A stretch of DNA of 64,000 bases from CBDAQR01 sp965199055. GTDB lineage: Bacteria > Pseudomonadota > Gammaproteobacteria > Pseudomonadales > Halieaceae. Below are positions 50,433-59,970 of this stretch, piece after piece. The position numbers and the translations under genes were made by a program. The stretch is taken from assembly GCA_965199055.1 (NCBI GenBank), contig CBDAQR010000003.1, positions 868,001 through 932,000 of the forward strand, in the 5' to 3' direction. Each line of letters starts with the position of its first letter. Position 1 is the first letter of the stretch. The notes beneath the pieces are model-generated. The model worked only from the letters and a program-made list of their open reading frames with translations. It was not told where the DNA came from and ran no database searches.

Positions 50433-51830
50433 ATGAGTGACAAGGAAGAGACAAACAAGCTATGGGGCGGCCGCTTTAGCGAGGCCACCGATAGTTTTGT
50501 GCAACGGTTTACTGCCTCAGTGGACTTTGACCAGCGCATGGCTCAGCAAGACATCGAGGGCTCGCTAGCCCATGCCGCCATGCTGCACAGCGTTGGCGTA
50601 CTCACCGATGAAGAGCGCAAGAGCATCGAACAAGGTCTTGCCCAGATCAGTGAGGAAATTGCTCGGGGCGATTTCAATTGGTCGGTCGAGCTGGAAGACG
50701 TGCACATGAATATCGAGGCACGACTCACAGAGCTGATCGGCACCGCCGGAAAGAAGCTGCACACCGGTCGCTCTCGTAACGACCAGGTCGCAACGGACAT
50801 CAGGCTGTATCTGCGCGCGGCAATAGACCTGATTGGCTCGGAAATGACCCGCCTGCAGGAGGGCATCATCGAGCTTGCCGAAACGCAGGCAGACACTATT
50901 ATGCCCGGCTTTACTCACCTGCAAACCGCGCAGCCAGTTAGCTTCGGGCATCACCTGCTGGCCTGGAACGAAATGCTGGAGCGGGACTATGGTCGACTGC
51001 AGGATACACGCGAGCGCATGAATCAATGTCCGCTGGGCGCTGCCGCACTCGCCGGCACCTCATATCCCATCGATCGGGAACACACGGCCGCTACGCTTGG
51101 TTTTGCCAAACCTACCGAAAACTCGCTGGACTCGGTGTCCGATCGCGATTTTGCGATCGAGTTCTGCAGTTTTTCCGCCTTGCTGCTCACCCATATGTCC
51201 CGGATATCGGAAGAGCTGGTGCTGTGGACCTCGGCCCAGTTTAATTTTGTCGAACTGCCCGACCGCTTTTGTACGGGCTCTTCGATCATGCCGCAGAAGA
51301 AGAACCCCGATGTACCCGAACTGGTACGGGGTAAGGTCGGTCGCGTCAACGGCCACCTGGTATCGCTGCTCACGCTCATGAAGAGCCAGCCGCTGGCCTA
51401 CAACAAAGACAACCAGGAAGACAAAGAGCCCCTGTTCGATACCATCGACACTGTGCTCGATTGCCTGCGCGCATTTGCCGACATGATTCCGGCGATCGAA
51501 CCTCGCAAAGACAATATGCGCGAGGCAGCCCTGCGCGGCTTCTCCACCGCCACCGATCTCGCCGACTACCTCGTCGGCCTCGGCATACCCTTCCGCGATG
51601 CACATGAGGTGGTGGGTAGTGCGGTTGCGCACGGTGTGCAGGCGGGGCTGGACCTGGCAGAGATGAGCTTGGAGACTCTGCAGGGTTTCTGCCCTCAAAT
51701 AGGCGAAGATGTTTTCGAGGTGCTCACCCTTGAAGGGTCAGTAGCCGCGCGGAATCACCATGGCGGCACAGCGCCGCAGCAAGTTCGCTTAGCTGCTGGC
51801 AGGGCACGTTCGCGGCTGCAACAACGCTAA
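50433..51830 (+). CDS. argH: Argininosuccinate lyase
   Basis: Splits argininosuccinate to arginine and fumarate. 465 residues. The start at 50433 (MSDKEETNKLWGGRFSEATD) matches the family, whereas the upstream ATG would add hydrophobic non-family residues. Signature GSSIMPQKKNPDVPEL with the catalytic Ser is near residue 282; HTGRSRNDQVATD near 110. Confidence 0.97.
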   Translation: MSDKEETNKLWGGRFSEATDSFVQRFTASVDFDQRMAQQDIEGSLAHAAMLHSVGVLTDEERKSIEQGLAQISEEIARGDFNWSVELEDVHMNIEARLTELIGTAGKKLHTGRSRNDQVATDIRLYLRAAIDLIGSEMTRLQEGIIELAETQADTIMPGFTHLQTAQPVSFGHHLLAWNEMLERDYGRLQDTRERMNQCPLGAAALAGTSYPIDREHTAATLGFAKPTENSLDSVSDRDFAIEFCSFSALLLTHMSRISEELVLWTSAQFNFVELPDRFCTGSSIMPQKKNPDVPELVRGKVGRVNGHLVSLLTLMKSQPLAYNKDNQEDKEPLFDTIDTVLDCLRAFADMIPAIEPRKDNMREAALRGFSTATDLADYLVGLGIPFRDAHEVVGSAVAHGVQAGLDLAEMSLETLQGFCPQIGEDVFEVLTLEGSVAARNHHGGTAPQQVRLAAGRARSRLQQR

Positions 51831-51831
51831 C

Positions 51832-52827
51832 TCAGTTATCCGATCCGCGGTAACGCAGGCCCAGTTGCCAGGTAAAATCGGGCGCGGTATCGACGGCAAT
51901 ATCCTCGCCAAAGCTAAATTCAGCCTCCCAACCCGGTGCAAACAACCAGCTCAATCCGGCAGTCAATTGCACCTGGGGGTCTCCGACTTGTTCCAGCTTG
52001 GAATCAGCGACCGCGGCATTACCGTCAATCTGCAGTTTCAGGTGTACCGATTGCCAGGTCCGCCACTCGAGCCCAAATCCGGCAAACCAAAGATCCTGCT
52101 CCTGAATGTCACCCAGAATATCGGCATCGCCCGCGCGCAAATAACCCAGTTGGCCATGCCAGGTGAGGGGTAAATCACTCTGCTGCGCACCGGAGAAATT
52201 CACTGACAGGTAGTAGTCTTCGCTGCCACTGCCGAGTAACTCATCATCATCGCCCACGGAGAACTTTACCCCGGCGCGCGCACTGACCGCGGCGCCCTCG
52301 CCTTCCCAGATGTTTTTCACCAGCGCCAGTTGCGGATCTCCCCAGCCGCTGACGTCATCGCGCATGGCGAACTGCGCGCCCGGCCCTGCATAACTGAAAT
52401 CAATCTGATCTCTGGGCGCTTCATCGCGATTACCATCCGGCAGACCCCACAGGTCGTGCCAGTCTTCGATGTACTGATCCATGAAGCCACCTTCATGGCG
52501 TAGCCAGGGAACTTCCAACTCCAGATCCCAACCGCTGCCCAGCCCCACGGCAGCGCGAAAGGCGGCACGCTGGGTCTCGCCGTCGAAGTTGACGGATTCA
52601 TTGCCCTCGACATCCACGCTGTAATTATTGGCCACCGTGCCATACAGCGCGGCCGAGAACTCCCCCTGCGGCAAGGCGGCGGCGCTGCGCAAACTGGGGA
52701 AACCGAAGAGGCCGGTAACGGGAGCAAAGTTTCTCGAGTAGAGCGGATCGGCAACCACTGCGCCAGACACCGCAACACTGCTCAGTAATGCTAATAATCG
52801 CTGGATATTCACTGTTCTTGTCTTCAC
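51832..52827 (-). CDS. DUF3187 outer-membrane protein
   Basis: 331 residues with a signal peptide (cut near VVADPLYSRN). The rest alternates polar and aromatic residues as in a beta-barrel and ends in the strand LGLRYRGSDN. DUF3187 proteins are uncharacterised outer-membrane proteins. Convergent with argH with one base between stops. Divergent from lptM. Confidence 0.83.
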   Translation of the reverse strand: MKTRTVNIQRLLALLSSVAVSGAVVADPLYSRNFAPVTGLFGFPSLRSAAALPQGEFSAALYGTVANNYSVDVEGNESVNFDGETQRAAFRAAVGLGSGWDLELEVPWLRHEGGFMDQYIEDWHDLWGLPDGNRDEAPRDQIDFSYAGPGAQFAMRDDVSGWGDPQLALVKNIWEGEGAAVSARAGVKFSVGDDDELLGSGSEDYYLSVNFSGAQQSDLPLTWHGQLGYLRAGDADILGDIQEQDLWFAGFGLEWRTWQSVHLKLQIDGNAAVADSKLEQVGDPQVQLTAGLSWLFAPGWEAEFSFGEDIAVDTAPDFTWQLGLRYRGSDN

Positions 52828-52895
52828 TGCCTCTTATACACCGATACAATTTACCTGGGCGCCTGCCAGGGTTCGCGCCATCGCGGTCGCGCGGC

Positions 52896-52901
52896 TATAA
52901 T
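52896..52901 (+). promoter_or_regulatory. -10 element (TATAAT) before lptM-lysA
   Basis: Perfect TATAAT 29 bases upstream of the lptM start codon. The -35 region is weak (TTCGCG), so an activator or extended contacts may be needed. Confidence 0.5.
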
Positions 52902-52930
52902 GCCCGATCATTTTTTGACGGGCTACCGAC

Positions 52931-53071
52931 ATGCGCCAGATACTGGTGTTAATACTGCTGACTCTGCACCTGGCTGCCTGCGGCCAGAAGGGTGGCCTGT
53001 ACATTCCTCAGGACGAGCCACCGCCCAGAGAGCCCGCAGCGGTCCAGCCACAAACCGAATCCGAAGACTAA
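52931..53071 (+). CDS. lptM: LptM (YifL-like) small lipoprotein
   Basis: 46-residue lipoprotein. After the hydrophobic signal (RQILVLILLTLHLAAC) the lipobox LAAC is followed by GQKGGLYIP, the conserved family sequence; the tail is Pro/Glu-rich. LptM helps LptD fold and form disulfides at the Bam complex. Its location 8 bases upstream of lysA is the conserved gammaproteobacterial arrangement. Confidence 0.92.
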   Translation: MRQILVLILLTLHLAACGQKGGLYIPQDEPPPREPAAVQPQTESED

Positions 53072-53079
53072 ACCACACC

Positions 53080-54336
53080 ATGAGTGACTTTGACTACCGC
53101 GGCGATGAACTCTACGCCGAACAGGTTCCAGTGAAGACCATTGCCGAGCGCTATGGGACGCCGACCTATGTCTATTCGCGCGCCTGCCTCGAGCGCAATT
53201 TTCGCGCCTACCAGCACGCGCTGGAAGGGGCCGACAGCCTGATCTGCTATGCGGTGAAGTCCAATTCCAACCTGGCGGTGTTGAGCGTGCTGGCGCAGAT
53301 GGGCGCAGGCTTCGACATTGTCTCGGGCGGGGAACTGGCGCGGGTCATCGCCGCCGGCGGTGATCCCGCTAAAGTCGTTTTCTCCGGCGTAGCCAAAAAC
53401 CCTGCGGATATGGCCAAGGCACTGGAAGCCGGAATCCTCTGCTTCAATATCGAATCGGCAGTGGAGCTCGAACGCCTGAATGCTGTGGCCGCAGAGCTGG
53501 GCATGATCGCACCGGTGTCCGTACGCGTAAATCCGGATGTTGATGCCAAGACGCACCCCTACATCTCTACCGGTCTGCGCGAGAACAAGTTTGGCATCGA
53601 AATGGATGCGGCCTTCGAGGTTTACCAGCGCGCCGCCAGCCTCGATCACATCCAGGTATTAGGGGTGGACTGCCATATAGGCTCCCAGCTCACGGAAATC
53701 AGCCCGTTCATCGCCGCACTGCAGCGGCTGTTGCTGCTGATCGACCGCCTTGCTGAGGCTGGCATTCAGATTCATCACCTGGACCTCGGTGGCGGCTTGG
53801 GCGTGCGCTATCGCGATGAGGAACCGCCCGCCATTGAAGGCTATATTGCTGCCATTCGCGCTGAACTGGGTGATCGGCCGCTCAAGCTGATGTTCGAACC
53901 GGGACGCTCTATCTCTGCGGAGGCCGGTATATTGCTGACCCGTGTCGATTCGATCAAGCTCAACAGCTTGCACAATTTCGCGATAGTCGATGCCGCCATG
54001 AACGACATGTTGCGGCCTGCCTTGTACCAGGCCTGGCTCGATATCGTACCCGCGGAGAAAGGTCGCGCCGCGGATACGCGTAGCTATGACATTGTGGGAC
54101 CCGTCTGTGAAACCGGCGATTTCCTTGGCAAGGAACGCGAACTCGCGATTGAGGAAGGCGACCTGCTGGCGGTAAAAGCCGCAGGTGCTTACGGATTCGC
54201 CATGAGCTCCAATTACAATAGTCGCGGCCGCGCCGCGGAAGTGCTTGTGGACGGTGAGCAACTGCATCTGGCGCGTGAGCGGGAAACGATTGAAGACCAG
54301 TTGCGCGGTGAGACACCCCTGCCAACGAAGGGTTGA
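53080..54336 (+). CDS. lysA: Diaminopimelate decarboxylase
   Basis: PLP enzyme forming L-lysine from meso-diaminopimelate. The ATG at 53080 (MSDFDYRGDELYAEQVPV) is taken; the frame is open 60 codons further up but there overlaps lptM. PLP-lysine in CYAVKSNSN near residue 60, the HLDLGGGLGVRY phosphate loop, and catalytic Cys in GPVCETGDF. 418 residues. Confidence 0.97.
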   Translation: MSDFDYRGDELYAEQVPVKTIAERYGTPTYVYSRACLERNFRAYQHALEGADSLICYAVKSNSNLAVLSVLAQMGAGFDIVSGGELARVIAAGGDPAKVVFSGVAKNPADMAKALEAGILCFNIESAVELERLNAVAAELGMIAPVSVRVNPDVDAKTHPYISTGLRENKFGIEMDAAFEVYQRAASLDHIQVLGVDCHIGSQLTEISPFIAALQRLLLLIDRLAEAGIQIHHLDLGGGLGVRYRDEEPPAIEGYIAAIRAELGDRPLKLMFEPGRSISAEAGILLTRVDSIKLNSLHNFAIVDAAMNDMLRPALYQAWLDIVPAEKGRAADTRSYDIVGPVCETGDFLGKERELAIEEGDLLAVKAAGAYGFAMSSNYNSRGRAAEVLVDGEQLHLARERETIEDQLRGETPLPTKG

Positions 54337-54345
54337 CGAAGCACT

Positions 54346-55176
54346 ATGCAGCTCAAGTTCACTAAAATGCACGGCCTCGGCAATGACTTTGTCATGCTCG
54401 ATCTGGTTAGCCAGCGCTGCAACCTGCGCGCGAGCCACGTGCGCAAGCTGGCAGACCGGCGTCGTGGCATTGGTTGCGACCAGGTATTGGTCGTGGAAGC
54501 CCCCAATGACCCCGATGTTGATTTTCGCTACCGCATCTATAACGCCGACGGCCGCGAGGTTGAGCAATGCGGCAACGGTGCGCGCTGCTTCGCGGTGTTT
54601 GTGCGCGACTGTCGCCTGACAGCAAAGAAGCATATCCGGGTCGAAACCAGCACTGGGATAATGGAACTGCGCGTACTTGACGATAATCGCGTTGAAGTGA
54701 ATATGGGCGCGCCTCAACTCGAACCAGGCCAGGTGCCTTTCGATGCCCCGGCCCGGGCGAGCACCTATCCCCTACAAGTGGCGGAAAAAACACTGGAGAT
54801 TGGCGCGGTGTCGATGGGCAACCCCCATGCGGTAACGGTAGTCCAGGACATCGATACCGCGCCGGTTGGCGAACTGGGACCACTCATAGAGCAACACGCC
54901 TCATTCCCGCAGCAGGTTAACGCTGGCTTTATGCAAGTGGTTTCGCCGAGTGAAGCAAGAGTGCGCGTTTTCGAGCGCGGCGTTGGGGAAACCCAGGCCT
55001 GTGGCTCTGGCGCTTGCGCCGCCGTGGTGGCCGGGCGAGTACAGGGACTGCTGGATGAACAGGTCAAGGTTCACCTGCTGGGCGGCGAGCTTGAAATTTC
55101 TTGGGCTGGAGATAGCCATCCGGTTATGATGACCGGACCAGCCACCAAGGTGTTCGAGGGAAGCATAAGACTGTGA
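54346..55176 (+). CDS. dapF: Diaminopimelate epimerase
   Basis: Cofactor-independent epimerase. Two catalytic cysteines: EQCGNGARCF near residue 73 and ETQACGSGACAA near 222. N-terminal FTKMHGLGNDFVMLD is typical. 276 residues. Lies 9 bases after lysA. Confidence 0.97.
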   Translation: MQLKFTKMHGLGNDFVMLDLVSQRCNLRASHVRKLADRRRGIGCDQVLVVEAPNDPDVDFRYRIYNADGREVEQCGNGARCFAVFVRDCRLTAKKHIRVETSTGIMELRVLDDNRVEVNMGAPQLEPGQVPFDAPARASTYPLQVAEKTLEIGAVSMGNPHAVTVVQDIDTAPVGELGPLIEQHASFPQQVNAGFMQVVSPSEARVRVFERGVGETQACGSGACAAVVAGRVQGLLDEQVKVHLLGGELEISWAGDSHPVMMTGPATKVFEGSIRL

Positions 55177-55886
55177 CAGCAGAATCCACTCAGAGTGACG
55201 ACAAGACCCTGCCGCTTGATGAAGACGAGGTGCGTGATTACCTCAAAGAGCACAGCGACTTTTTCGAACGCCACCCTGACATGCTGGATCACCTGCACAT
55301 CGCCCACAGCACTGGCAGCGCGGTGTCTCTGGTAGAAAAGCAGGTAAGCGTATTGCGCGAGCGCAATATGGACATGCGCAAACGTCTGAATAGCCTCACC
55401 GAAAACGCGCGAGACAATGACCGTCTCTACGAACTGACGCGCAAGCTGGTGCTGGAGCTGCTGGAAGCACCGAGTCTGGATGGCGTCTGTCAGGCGTATA
55501 CCCGTGCCATGGCTGAAGATTTTCAGGCAGAACACGCAAGCATCATCTTGTTTGGAGACCCGGCCCAAGCAACCGAGGGTTGTCGCATTGAATCGGCAGA
55601 GTCGGCGCGAATCGAAATTGGCGCATTGATTAAGGCACGCAGTGCCATGTGCGGCGTGTTGCGCAAGGAAGAACTTAACTACTTATTTCCAGGCGCAGGC
55701 GAAATCGGCTCTGCCGCGGTGATGCCGCTGTGCAGCAGTGCTGATATGGGCGTGATCGCGGTCGGCAGCAGCGATGCTCATCGATACAGTTCAAACACCG
55801 GCACGCTCTTCCTGGGCCATATTGCAGAGGTGTTAGTCCGTTTGATTCCCCGCATGCAGAACGGCGACAACGCCCAGGACCTGTGA
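55173..55886 (+). CDS. DUF484 family protein
   Basis: 237 residues, GAF-like domain with a preceding coil. GTG start at 55173 overlaps the dapF stop by 4 bases. The VRDYLKEHSDFFERHPDMLDHLHI N-terminus is typical of the family, always between dapF and xerC in gammaproteobacteria. Function unknown. Confidence 0.92.
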   Translation: MTAESTQSDDKTLPLDEDEVRDYLKEHSDFFERHPDMLDHLHIAHSTGSAVSLVEKQVSVLRERNMDMRKRLNSLTENARDNDRLYELTRKLVLELLEAPSLDGVCQAYTRAMAEDFQAEHASIILFGDPAQATEGCRIESAESARIEIGALIKARSAMCGVLRKEELNYLFPGAGEIGSAAVMPLCSSADMGVIAVGSSDAHRYSSNTGTLFLGHIAEVLVRLIPRMQNGDNAQDL

Positions 55887-56794
55887 GCGAAAACCTGGCT
55901 GAGCAGTACGAGCAATTTCTGACCTATCTGCACGACGTGCGGCAATTGTCGCCGCACACACTCAGCAACTACCGCCGCGACCTGGATAAGCTCGCACGCT
56001 TCTGCGAGGACCGCCAGTTGCACAGCGCGGCCGACATTCAGACCGGTGATATTCGCGCCTTTGCCGCACAACTGCATCGCCAGGGCAAGCAGGGTCGCAG
56101 TATTCAGCGCAACCTCTCCGCCATTCGCAGTTTTTACGGCTTTCTCGGCCGCCACCACGATCTTCGCCACAACCCCGCCCAGGGCGTGCAGGCACCCAAG
56201 CAGAACCAGCGCCTGCCCAAAACCCTGGACGCGGATCAGGTAGAGCTGTACCTCAAGGCACAGGGCACAGAGCCCCTGGACCTTCGCGACCAGGCCATGG
56301 CCGAGCTGTTTTACTCCTCGGGGCTGCGTCTTTCCGAGCTCGCGAGCCTGAATCGCAACGACATCGATTTTCCCGATCAGGTGGTGACCGTCACTGGCAA
56401 GGGCGGTAAAACGCGCAATTTACCTGTGGGTAGTGTTGCCATTGCAGCAATCAAGGCCTGGCTGGCCGTGCGCCCGGACGTCGCTGGTGAAGAAGCACTG
56501 TTTACCAGCACCCGTGGCCAGCGCATTAGCGTGCGTAACATACAGGCCCGCCTGAAGAAACGCGGTCGAGAAACCCATATGCACCAGGATGTGCACCCGC
56601 ATATGCTGAGGCACAGCTTCGCCAGCCATGTATTGGAATCCAGTGGCGATCTGCGGGCCGTGCAGGAACTGCTCGGGCACGCCAACATATCGACCACACA
56701 GATTTATACCCATCTGGATTTTCAGCATCTCGCCAAGGTGTACGACAAGGCTCACCCTCGCGCGAAACGCACGGACGACAGCGAGGATGAATAA
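55883..56794 (+). CDS. xerC: Site-specific tyrosine recombinase XerC
   Basis: Acts with XerD at dif to resolve chromosome dimers. Catalytic set is visible: Arg in SSGLRLSELASL, Lys in TGKGGKTR, HMLRHSFASH (His, Arg), LGHANISTTQIYTHL (His, Tyr). 303 residues; GTG start at 55883, overlapping DUF484 by 4 bases. Confidence 0.95.
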   Translation: MSENLAEQYEQFLTYLHDVRQLSPHTLSNYRRDLDKLARFCEDRQLHSAADIQTGDIRAFAAQLHRQGKQGRSIQRNLSAIRSFYGFLGRHHDLRHNPAQGVQAPKQNQRLPKTLDADQVELYLKAQGTEPLDLRDQAMAELFYSSGLRLSELASLNRNDIDFPDQVVTVTGKGGKTRNLPVGSVAIAAIKAWLAVRPDVAGEEALFTSTRGQRISVRNIQARLKKRGRETHMHQDVHPHMLRHSFASHVLESSGDLRAVQELLGHANISTTQIYTHLDFQHLAKVYDKAHPRAKRTDDSEDE

Positions 56795-57515
56795 CAACGT
56801 AATTAAGGTCATCACTTTCGATCTGGATAACACCCTGTGGGATGTCGAGCCCGTGCTGCTACGTGCCGAGCGCGCCCAGAACGATTGGCTGGCCGAGCAC
56901 CGCGGCAGAGTATTAGAGCGCTTCGACGCAGACGCGATGCGCGAGTTTCGCTTTGCTGCATACCGCCGCCATACCGAACTGGCACACCAGATTAGCAAGA
57001 TTCGCATTCAGGCCCTGTATGAAGTGCAGTTGGAGTGCGGTTACTCAGCAGACGAGTCGCGCTCAGGTGCGCAAGCCGCTTTCGATGCATTTCTGGCAGT
57101 CCGGCATCAGGTTGAACCCTACGAACTGGCGCTGGAAACCCTGGAAGCGCTGGCGCAAGACTATGTGCTGGGCGCTCTCAGCAATGGCAATGCCGACATC
57201 TACAAGACAGATGTCGGTGAGTACTTCGATTTCGCTTTCTCAGCGGAACAGGTAGATGCCAGTAAACCCCTTCCCGACATGTTTCACGCCGCATTGGATG
57301 CCAGTGGCGCGAGCGCTGCCCAGGTCGTGCACGTGGGTGACAACCCGGAGCACGACATAAAGGGCGCGCAGGATGTCGGCATGCACACCGTGTGGATGAA
57401 CTCTGGCGACTGGCGTTGGCCGGAGCAACGTAAACCGGCTGACGAGAGTATTCGCGACATCCGGGCATTACCTGAGGCAATCGCGCGTATCGAAGAGCGG
57501 CTGCAAAGCGCATGA
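56787..57515 (+). CDS. HAD-family hydrolase (YigB-like)
   Basis: 242 residues. Start at 56787 (MNNNVIKVITFDLDNTLWD) overlaps the xerC stop by 8 bases. Motif I is FDLDNTLWD, motif II GALSNGNAD, motif III KPLPDMF, motif IV HVGDNPEHDIKGA. The family includes FMN and other small phosphatases; in E. coli yigB follows xerC as here. Confidence 0.92.
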   Translation: MNNNVIKVITFDLDNTLWDVEPVLLRAERAQNDWLAEHRGRVLERFDADAMREFRFAAYRRHTELAHQISKIRIQALYEVQLECGYSADESRSGAQAAFDAFLAVRHQVEPYELALETLEALAQDYVLGALSNGNADIYKTDVGEYFDFAFSAEQVDASKPLPDMFHAALDASGASAAQVVHVGDNPEHDIKGAQDVGMHTVWMNSGDWRWPEQRKPADESIRDIRALPEAIARIEERLQSA

Positions 57516-58258
57516 GCGAACAACCGTTGTGGCAAGAATCGAGCTTCTTCCATCGGGAAACCATGCTCGCAAAACCGCTGGTCGGTTGCAGCGCCTGCCT
57601 GTTGGGTGAACCCGTTCGCTACGACGGCGGCCACAAGCAACAGTCGCATTTCGAACTGTGGCTACTGCCCTGGCTGCAACTGCAGGCCATCTGCCCCGAA
57701 GTCGGGATTGGTCTGGGTGTGCCCAGGCCCACCTTGAAAGTGGTTGACGGCGAATTCGGGGAACGCGCAGTGGGCGTGCAGGACACGACCAATGATGTCA
57801 CCGATCGCCTATTCGATTATGCCGACGGCTATGCACGCCGTATCGGCCGCTTCTGGCCGCTCACCGCCTATATCTTCAAGGCACGCTCGCCCAGCTGCGG
57901 CGTGGGCACCGCACCGGTAAACCCGGGCGAAACCGACGAACGCACCGGTTACGGCGCATTTGCCGGCCGCTTTCGAACCATCGCGCCCTGGCTGCCCTTG
58001 TACGAGGAAGAGCAACTGGAGAACGAATCCGAATGCCTGGAGATGCTGCTGCTCAGTTTCATCTGCAGGGACATTCTCTGGGGCAGCGCAGAAGCCGCTC
58101 CGGACAAACTGTCGGAACACTACAGCAGACTGCTGGAGATAGCCCTGCCCGCGAACCCCAATAGCACAGAGGCACTGTGGCAGGCATTTAGGGTGGGCTG
58201 GGAGTCAACCCCTGATGTGGAGAGACGCGAGCGGCTGGAGAGCCTGCGCGCCCATTAG
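57512..58258 (+). CDS. DUF523 family protein (YbbK-like)
   Basis: 248 residues. Conserved GCSACLLGEPVRYDGGHK, CPEVGIGLGVPRPT and KARSPSCGVG, with three cysteines likely to bind metal or an iron-sulfur cluster; the family's function is unsettled. The start overlaps the HAD gene stop by 4 bases. The C-terminal ~100 residues are not part of the core domain. Confidence 0.88.
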   Translation: MSEQPLWQESSFFHRETMLAKPLVGCSACLLGEPVRYDGGHKQQSHFELWLLPWLQLQAICPEVGIGLGVPRPTLKVVDGEFGERAVGVQDTTNDVTDRLFDYADGYARRIGRFWPLTAYIFKARSPSCGVGTAPVNPGETDERTGYGAFAGRFRTIAPWLPLYEEEQLENESECLEMLLLSFICRDILWGSAEAAPDKLSEHYSRLLEIALPANPNSTEALWQAFRVGWESTPDVERRERLESLRAH

Positions 58259-58262
58259 CTGA

Positions 58263-58601
58263 TTAGATCGCGTCTTCGCCAGTTTCGCCGGTGCGGATTC
58301 GAATCACCTGCTCCATCGCCTGAACAAAAATCTTACCGTCGCCGATCTTGCCGGTATTGGCGGAATTGGTAATCGCGTCAATGGCACCATCCACCTGTTC
58401 ATCGGCCACTACGATTTCCAGTTTGACCTTGGGCAAAAAATCGACCACGTATTCAGCACCGCGGTACAGCTCGGTATGGCCTTTCTGACGACCAAATCCC
58501 TTAACTTCGGTGGCAGTAATACCCTGCACACCAATCTCCGACAGCGCTCCACGCACGTCGTCGAGTTTGAAGGGCTTGATGATTGCGGTGACCATCTTCA
58601 T
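58263..58601 (-). CDS. glnK: P-II nitrogen regulator GlnK (copy downstream of amtB)
   Basis: 112-residue trimeric signal protein that senses 2-oxoglutarate and ATP/ADP and blocks AmtB. T-loop GRQKGHTELYRGAEY has the uridylylation Tyr51; C-terminal VIRIRTGETGEDAI is normal. It is almost identical to the copy at 59971. It is separated from amtB by a strong terminator, so it probably has its own promoter (a TATAAT-like stretch overlaps the terminator's T-run). Confidence 0.95.
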   Translation of the reverse strand: MKMVTAIIKPFKLDDVRGALSEIGVQGITATEVKGFGRQKGHTELYRGAEYVVDFLPKVKLEIVVADEQVDGAIDAITNSANTGKIGDGKIFVQAMEQVIRIRTGETGEDAI

Positions 58602-58642
58602 TGTTATTGCTCCAGACTAAGTCGCAGGGGCAACCATTATAT

Positions 58643-58671
58643 AAAAAAAAAGGGGGGCCGCTAGGCCCCCC
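58643..58671 (-). terminator. Intrinsic terminator of the porin-glnK-amtB unit
   Basis: On the minus strand GGGGGGCC pairs with GGCCCCCC around TAGC, followed by nine T. A very strong terminator between amtB and the second glnK. Confidence 0.92.
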
Positions 58672-58710
58672 AAGTACGCACATAAATGCGCCCGCAATTT
58701 TGCGCCCCGC

Positions 58711-59943
58711 TTATTTCATCGTGAATTCGGGGTAAGCTTCCATGCCGCATTCGCTGAGGTCGACGCCTTCGTACTCGTCTTCCTCGCTGACGCGGATTCC
58801 GATAACTGCTTTCAGCACACCCCAGGTGATCAGTGAGGTGACGAACACCCATCCGAAGATGGTGGCAGCACCGATGATCTGACCCATGAAGCTTGAACCA
58901 TCATTCGTTACCGGTACCAGCAGCAGACCCAGCAGACCCACGGTGCCGTGTACAGAGATGGCGCCGACAGGATCATCAATCTTGAGCTTGTCCAGCGTGA
59001 TAATGGAGAACACAACCAGTATGCCACCAGCGGCACCAAACAGCGTTGCCTGCAGGGCAGTCGGGGTCGAAGGCTCGGCCGTGATGGCTACCAGACCAGC
59101 CAGGGCACCGTTAAGCGCCATGGTGAGGTCAGCCTTGCCGAACATGAACTGGGCGGTAATCAGAGCAGCCACCAGACCACCCGCGGCTGCCGCGTTGGTG
59201 TTCATGAATACCACGGCGACTGCGTTGGCGCTTTCAACCGTTGCTGTTGCCAGCACGGAACCGCCGTTGAAACCGAACCAACCAAGCCACAGGATGAAGG
59301 TACCCAGAGTAGCCAGCGGCAGATTCGCACCAGGAATCGCGTTCACCTGACCGTCGGCGCCATACTTGCCCTTACGAGCACCCAGCAGAATCACACCAGC
59401 CAGTGCTGCAGCAGCGCCCGCCATGTGAACGATGCCGGAACCTGCAAAGTCGGAGAAGCCCAGATCGCCAAGGGTATACATGCCAAAGACTGCATTGCCG
59501 CCCCAGGTCCAGGAACCTTCCATCGGGTAGATGAAACCAGTCATCACCACGGCGAAGGCCAGGAATGCCCACAGCTTCATACGCTCAGCTACCGCACCAG
59601 AGACGATGGACATGGCGGTGGCCACGAACACAACCTGGAAGTAGAAGTCGGCAGAGGGTGCATAAGTCGCTGGCTCTTCTGCGCCTGCTACACCGTCAGC
59701 AGTGATGCCCGACAGCAGGAAATCGCCACCGTACATGATCATGTAACCGCAGACCATGTACATGATGCAGGAGATCGCAAACAGCGCGACGTTTTTAGTA
59801 AGAATTTCTGTGGTGTTCTTAGAGCGAACCAGGCCCGCTTCGAGCATTGCGAAGCCGGCAGCCATCCACATGACCAGCGCGCCGCAGATAAGGAAATAAA
59901 ACGTATCCAGCGCGTAGCTTAGTTGAAAAATTGAATCTTCCAT
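58711..59943 (-). CDS. amtB: Ammonium transporter AmtB
   Basis: 410 residues, 11 predicted helices. Features: the twin-His pore area (GIVHMAGAAAALAG; VHGTVGLLG), AMLEAGLVRSKN early, and the family DPVGAISVHG segment near residue 330. Takes up ammonium when nitrogen is scarce, gated by GlnK from the flanking genes. Transcribed after glnK (27 bases) from the sigma-54 promoter. Confidence 0.97.
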   Translation of the reverse strand: MEDSIFQLSYALDTFYFLICGALVMWMAAGFAMLEAGLVRSKNTTEILTKNVALFAISCIMYMVCGYMIMYGGDFLLSGITADGVAGAEEPATYAPSADFYFQVVFVATAMSIVSGAVAERMKLWAFLAFAVVMTGFIYPMEGSWTWGGNAVFGMYTLGDLGFSDFAGSGIVHMAGAAAALAGVILLGARKGKYGADGQVNAIPGANLPLATLGTFILWLGWFGFNGGSVLATATVESANAVAVVFMNTNAAAAGGLVAALITAQFMFGKADLTMALNGALAGLVAITAEPSTPTALQATLFGAAGGILVVFSIITLDKLKIDDPVGAISVHGTVGLLGLLLVPVTNDGSSFMGQIIGAATIFGWVFVTSLITWGVLKAVIGIRVSEEDEYEGVDLSECGMEAYPEFTMK

Positions 59944-59970
59944 TGGAATGTCTCTCTTCTAAATAATCGG